Below are positions 61,067 through 64,000 of a stretch of 64,000 bases of DNA, in pieces (the stretch's first letter is position 1; the number at the start of each line of letters is the position of its first letter). The stretch covers positions 1-64,000 of the forward strand of contig JBQDBK010000011.1 of the NCBI GenBank assembly GCA_052090825.1. The letters run 5' to 3'. Position numbers and translations under genes: made by a program. The notes beneath the pieces are model-generated. The model did not search any database. It was given only the letters and a program-made list of their open reading frames with translations, and had not been told where the DNA came from. The stretch is from JBQDBK01 sp052090825 (GTDB taxonomy: Bacteria; Bacillota; Clostridia; Tissierellales; Peptoniphilaceae).

Positions 61067-62097
61067 AAACAAATTTACTAAAAAAACAGATTTTAATATT
61101 TTTAGCAGTAGCTTTTGGAATTAATTATCTTATGGCAATGCCTCTTTACTTAGCTAAAATAAAAGGAATAAATATAGAAGTTTTCCCGCTTTTAATGATG
61201 TCTTTGCCAGCTAGTGGAGTCGCTTTAGCTGCTTTAAAAACAAGAAAAGGAGATGAAAAGATACCTACAATATTCTATTGTTTGCTATTATCTAATACAT
61301 TTATACTATTACTTTTATCCTTTGCCGTATTTTATTATGATAATACTTTGATATTTCAATTAGCGAACATATCTATAGTGATATTATCAGCCATGTCTTG
61401 GACATTTTTGATTATGAAAAAATTTAGGATACAAAATATAGCTTATGGATTAAAAAAAGGTAATTTACCTAAAGTTCTTTCAGTATCTTTATTATTTTTT
61501 TTAATTTATTTATTTAGGCTATGTATTGTCTATTATGCCGAAGGAAATCTAGAAAGTATTAGTAATTTATTTTCTGTAGCTTCAATTTATAAAATTGGAG
61601 TTGTAATACTTAATTTTTTCTTATCTTATCTTCCTTTCCTAGGGGAAGAGTATGGCTGGAGATATTATTTACAACCTATTCTAGAAAAAAAGTTTGGTAT
61701 GATTAAGGGAGCTTTACTTTTAGGATTTATTTGGGGTATATGGCATCTTCCTCTAAACTTATTTTATTATTCTGCTCAGGGAATGGCTGGGTTGAGTTTG
61801 ATAAATCAAATTCTATATTGTATGACTCTATCAATATTTATGGCTTATGCTTATAATAAGACAAGATCTATTTGGGCTCCAGTTATAGTTCATTATTTAA
61901 ATAATACTTTAGTTTTATTAGTAGCAGACTCAAATGAAGTTACAAGTTTATTTACAAATCAAAATTATGATATAAAGAGCACTATATTTATGTTTATTTT
62001 TTCTTTAATTTTCTTTGGAGGTTTTGCTTTTAGTAAGTATGTAAGAAATAAAGAATATAGAATGCCGACAATGAATGAGATGGCTGATAGAATATAA
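61063..62097 (+). CDS. CPBP-family intramembrane glutamic endopeptidase
   Basis: A 344-residue integral membrane protease of the CPBP (CAAX/Abi) family with about eight helices. Motif 1 is EEYGWR at residues 195-200 (paired glutamates and arginine), motif 2 is FIWGIWH with H228, and motif 3 is HYLNN with H277 and N281, so all catalytic positions are present. AAAGGAG precedes the start. Bacterial CPBP proteins are often found with bacteriocin or immunity genes or with an XRE regulator; here the upstream regulator is decayed, so this gene may have lost its native control. A perfect hairpin follows. Substrate unknown. Confidence 0.88.
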   Translation: MKTNLLKKQILIFLAVAFGINYLMAMPLYLAKIKGINIEVFPLLMMSLPASGVALAALKTRKGDEKIPTIFYCLLLSNTFILLLLSFAVFYYDNTLIFQLANISIVILSAMSWTFLIMKKFRIQNIAYGLKKGNLPKVLSVSLLFFLIYLFRLCIVYYAEGNLESISNLFSVASIYKIGVVILNFFLSYLPFLGEEYGWRYYLQPILEKKFGMIKGALLLGFIWGIWHLPLNLFYYSAQGMAGLSLINQILYCMTLSIFMAYAYNKTRSIWAPVIVHYLNNTLVLLVADSNEVTSLFTNQNYDIKSTIFMFIFSLIFFGGFAFSKYVRNKEYRMPTMNEMADRI

Positions 62098-62129
62098 AAA
62101 TACCCTATAAAATTTTATAGGGTATTTTT
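62096..62129. terminator. Bidirectional terminator
   Basis: A 17-bp perfect inverted repeat, AAAAATACCCTATAAAA at 62096-62112 and its complement at 62113-62129, between two convergent genes. Confidence 0.92.
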
Positions 62130-62134
62130 ATATT

Positions 62135-64000
62135 CTATTTTTTATCTATAATAGATATTTCCTTATTGGAATCATTATAGAAAACTTTCATATCTAAGGA
62201 TTCTGCAACAAATCTTATTGGTATAAAAGTTCTATTATCTTTAATAATTGAAACTGTATCCATTTTAACTTCTTGATCATTTATATAAAGTTTATCTTCA
62301 CCAATAATTAACTTGAGATTTTTATCTTTATAATCGATGGAAACTTCTCTTTTTTCATCATTATAAGATACTTTACCTCCTAAAGCCTCTACTATAAATC
62401 TCAAAGGGACTAGTGTTCTATTATCTTGGATAAAAGGTGCGGTATCCATTTCTTTCTTTAAATCATCAATATAATAAAGTTTTTTCCCGATATTCATTTT
62501 TAAGAATTTAGAATTAATATCAAATATATCTAAAGATTTTTCAATATTACCTGCTTTTACTGTGATTTTTCCGCTAGAATTTCCATTTAAAGACTCAATT
62601 ACTAAATTACCCATTTTATCGAAATTTCCTTGAAAACCTTCAATTACAAAAGATAAAACTTTAGGACTTAAATCAACCCTATTTTTGTTTTTCAAAAGAG
62701 CCTTTGTTGAAATTGTTATAGTATCATTTTCTTTAACCTTATTTTTATTAGCTTTTAAATCTAAAGAAGAAATATAATCAAAACCTTGAACTGTAACTGG
62801 TTTACTAGCAAAAATTCCACTATCAGTTACTATATTTATATTAGTAAGTCCTTCTTTTGTAGCTAAAAAATAATTACCTCCCCATTGGCCGGATTCTGGG
62901 TCAGCAGATGATGGAGTAAATTTTATATTTTCAATACTTAAAGGTTTTAAAAATTCATTCCAAGCTCCAGCTAAAGCAAATTCTGCACTCTGACCAACAA
63001 CCATAGTATCTGGACCTTTGATTTTTATTCCAGCAAGAACATTAGAGTCAGGAGCTGTATTATAAAAACCAATTCCATTTACAACTTTACGTTCAGCATT
63101 ATTTTTTTCGGGATTTATAACTCTGGTTCTATTATTTTCTCCTAAATTTTTCAAAACCATAGTAGTTGAACCACCGCCATCTAAATTAAGAGCCTTATTA
63201 GAACCTATGGAAACCATAAAATTTGAAAGTTGAGAAAGACTTAAACCAGCACTTCTTTTTGTTCTACCTTCAGCACTAGCTATATATAATGTTTTACCAT
63301 CTGAAGATATTCCTGCTGCAGTTCTAGCCCTTACACCGCCAAGAACATTAATATCCTTTGTATATTTAACTTCCTTCCCCTTATCTACTAATAGGGCGTG
63401 ACCACCAACTAAAAATTTGAAATCTCTATTTGGGCTTATTGAATAGTCGATTTTAAGTTTATCGCCAATTTTAACGTTTGATTTTATAAAATCGTAGGCT
63501 TTTCCATCAACTTGCATAATTATTTTTCCATCAGGAACACTAAAATCAAAACTTTTATTTTCACTAATTTGTTCAATAACTCCATTTGAGTTAACTAAGA
63601 CTTCAGTATTTTTTTTATCTCCTCTAGATTTAGAAGACCAAAAGTCATTATATAGTTGTATTTTATCTTGATGAGAGTACTCATTAGTAGGTTCATACCA
63701 GTAATAAGATTTGTTAAGTCCGTCAATTTTATAAGTTTTATTGTTTGGAGCTGTAACCTTACCACTAAAGTCAATTTCTTCAATATAAGCTACATTATCT
63801 TTAGAAATACCAAGAGAATATAAACCTATATATTCTACAGGAGAAGTTTGAAGCTTACCATCTACAATAGAAGGTCCCTCAGGTGAACCTTGTAATAAAG
63901 TGTTAAAAAAATCACCGTTTACAAGGGCTGTAGCATTAGTCCTATCTGCCATAGAGGATACTGTGGCACGATTAGTATATTTTCCACCACCCGCAACTAC
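62135..64000 (-). CDS. Phosphodiester glycosidase (NAGPA) domain protein with C-terminal stalk repeats, 5' end outside window
   Basis: At least 621 residues; the frame is open to base 64000, so the start and any signal peptide are beyond the window. The visible N-terminus begins VVAGGGKYTNRATVSSMADR and leads to ALVNGDFFN, the start of the NAGPA (DUF2233) domain; GGVRARTAAGISSDGKTLYIA and LNLDGGGSTTMVL are its conserved blocks. Related enzymes cleave sugar-phosphodiester bonds (uncovering-enzyme fold). A linker of Ig-like beta strands (~300-470) follows, then two copper-amine-oxidase-N/stalk repeats, each with QDNRTLVPLRFIVEALGG or KDNRTFIPIRFVAESLDM. This suggests a cell-surface enzyme. Its substrate, perhaps teichoic-acid-like polymer, is inferred. 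Confidence 0.87.
   Translation of the reverse strand, partial: VVAGGGKYTNRATVSSMADRTNATALVNGDFFNTLLQGSPEGPSIVDGKLQTSPVEYIGLYSLGISKDNVAYIEEIDFSGKVTAPNNKTYKIDGLNKSYYWYEPTNEYSHQDKIQLYNDFWSSKSRGDKKNTEVLVNSNGVIEQISENKSFDFSVPDGKIIMQVDGKAYDFIKSNVKIGDKLKIDYSISPNRDFKFLVGGHALLVDKGKEVKYTKDINVLGGVRARTAAGISSDGKTLYIASAEGRTKRSAGLSLSQLSNFMVSIGSNKALNLDGGGSTTMVLKNLGENNRTRVINPEKNNAERKVVNGIGFYNTAPDSNVLAGIKIKGPDTMVVGQSAEFALAGAWNEFLKPLSIENIKFTPSSADPESGQWGGNYFLATKEGLTNINIVTDSGIFASKPVTVQGFDYISSLDLKANKNKVKENDTITISTKALLKNKNRVDLSPKVLSFVIEGFQGNFDKMGNLVIESLNGNSSGKITVKAGNIEKSLDIFDINSKFLKMNIGKKLYYIDDLKKEMDTAPFIQDNRTLVPLRFIVEALGGKVSYNDEKREVSIDYKDKNLKLIIGEDKLYINDQEVKMDTVSIIKDNRTFIPIRFVAESLDMKVFYNDSNKEISIIDKK

Overview
This window is very AT-rich, densely packed bacterial chromosome. 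It has Shine-Dalgarno-led genes, many short or overlapping gene junctions, U-tract terminators at most operon ends and gene neighbourhoods typical of Firmicutes (ecfA1-ecfA2-ecfT-truA, trmN6-rsmI, pheS-pheT-zapA-U32-mutS2). Obligate-anaerobe traits are prominent: a flavodiiron protein, rubredoxin, acyl-CoA dehydrogenase, and no respiratory chain genes. I infer an anaerobic, peptide-fermenting member of Clostridia/Tissierellia, perhaps Peptoniphilaceae-like. That assignment is inference; no rRNA is present to test it.

Layout. 1-2190: the 3' part of pyrE, then DUF1232, 3-methyladenine DNA glycosylase, DUF1294 and GlsB-type small genes. 2189-5696 (minus): a three-subunit xanthine-dehydrogenase-family molybdenum hydroxylase. 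5909-9102: ECF transporter energising module plus truA. 9234-12590: DUF4153 membrane protein, trmN6, rsmI. 12583-16081: a DNA-repair block, nurA-herA followed by an AlkD-type glycosylase. 16166-20907: NhaC antiporter, then on minus a second HerA-like ATPase (DUF853) and a NamZ-type muramidase. 21165-23897: secA. 24032-37444: two complete oligopeptide ABC transporters (gene order A-B-C-D-F, then D-F-B-C-A) flanking an oligoendopeptidase F. 38122-41315: an acyl-CoA dehydrogenase / EtfA-FAD-domain / rubredoxin fusion followed by a flavodiiron protein. 41676-44812 (minus): a small export protein and a two-gene operon of glutamate-cysteine ligase with an ATP-grasp ligase. 44955-49923: small genes, leucyl aminopeptidase, GltS, LOG-family protein, flavodoxin. 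49992-50065 (minus): tRNA-Cys. 50225-60693: pheST, zapA, U32 peptidase, mutS2, argS. 60762-64000: a decayed XRE regulator locus, a CPBP membrane protease, and a surface phosphodiester-glycosidase cut by the window end.

How the parts work together. Peptides enter through two Opp systems and are degraded by PepF and PepA; GltS takes up glutamate. Amino-acid fermentation would generate short-chain acyl-CoAs. The most striking system is the fusion enzyme with its downstream flavodiiron protein: between them the two polypeptides carry every redox centre needed to move electrons from an acyl-CoA through two FADs and a rubredoxin iron to a diiron O2-reducing site. It is preceded by a consensus-like promoter overlapped by a perfect palindrome and is bracketed by two decayed gene remnants. 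A second poorly understood unit is the glutamate-cysteine ligase plus non-classical ATP-grasp pair, which may make a low-molecular-weight thiol.

Start codons were adjusted from the longest open frame where the ribosome-binding site clearly indicated a downstream start (the FAD and 2Fe-2S hydroxylase subunits, truA, the second oppD and oppC, pheS, U32, mutS2, the small export protein). No CRISPR array, insertion sequence, prophage or rRNA was seen.
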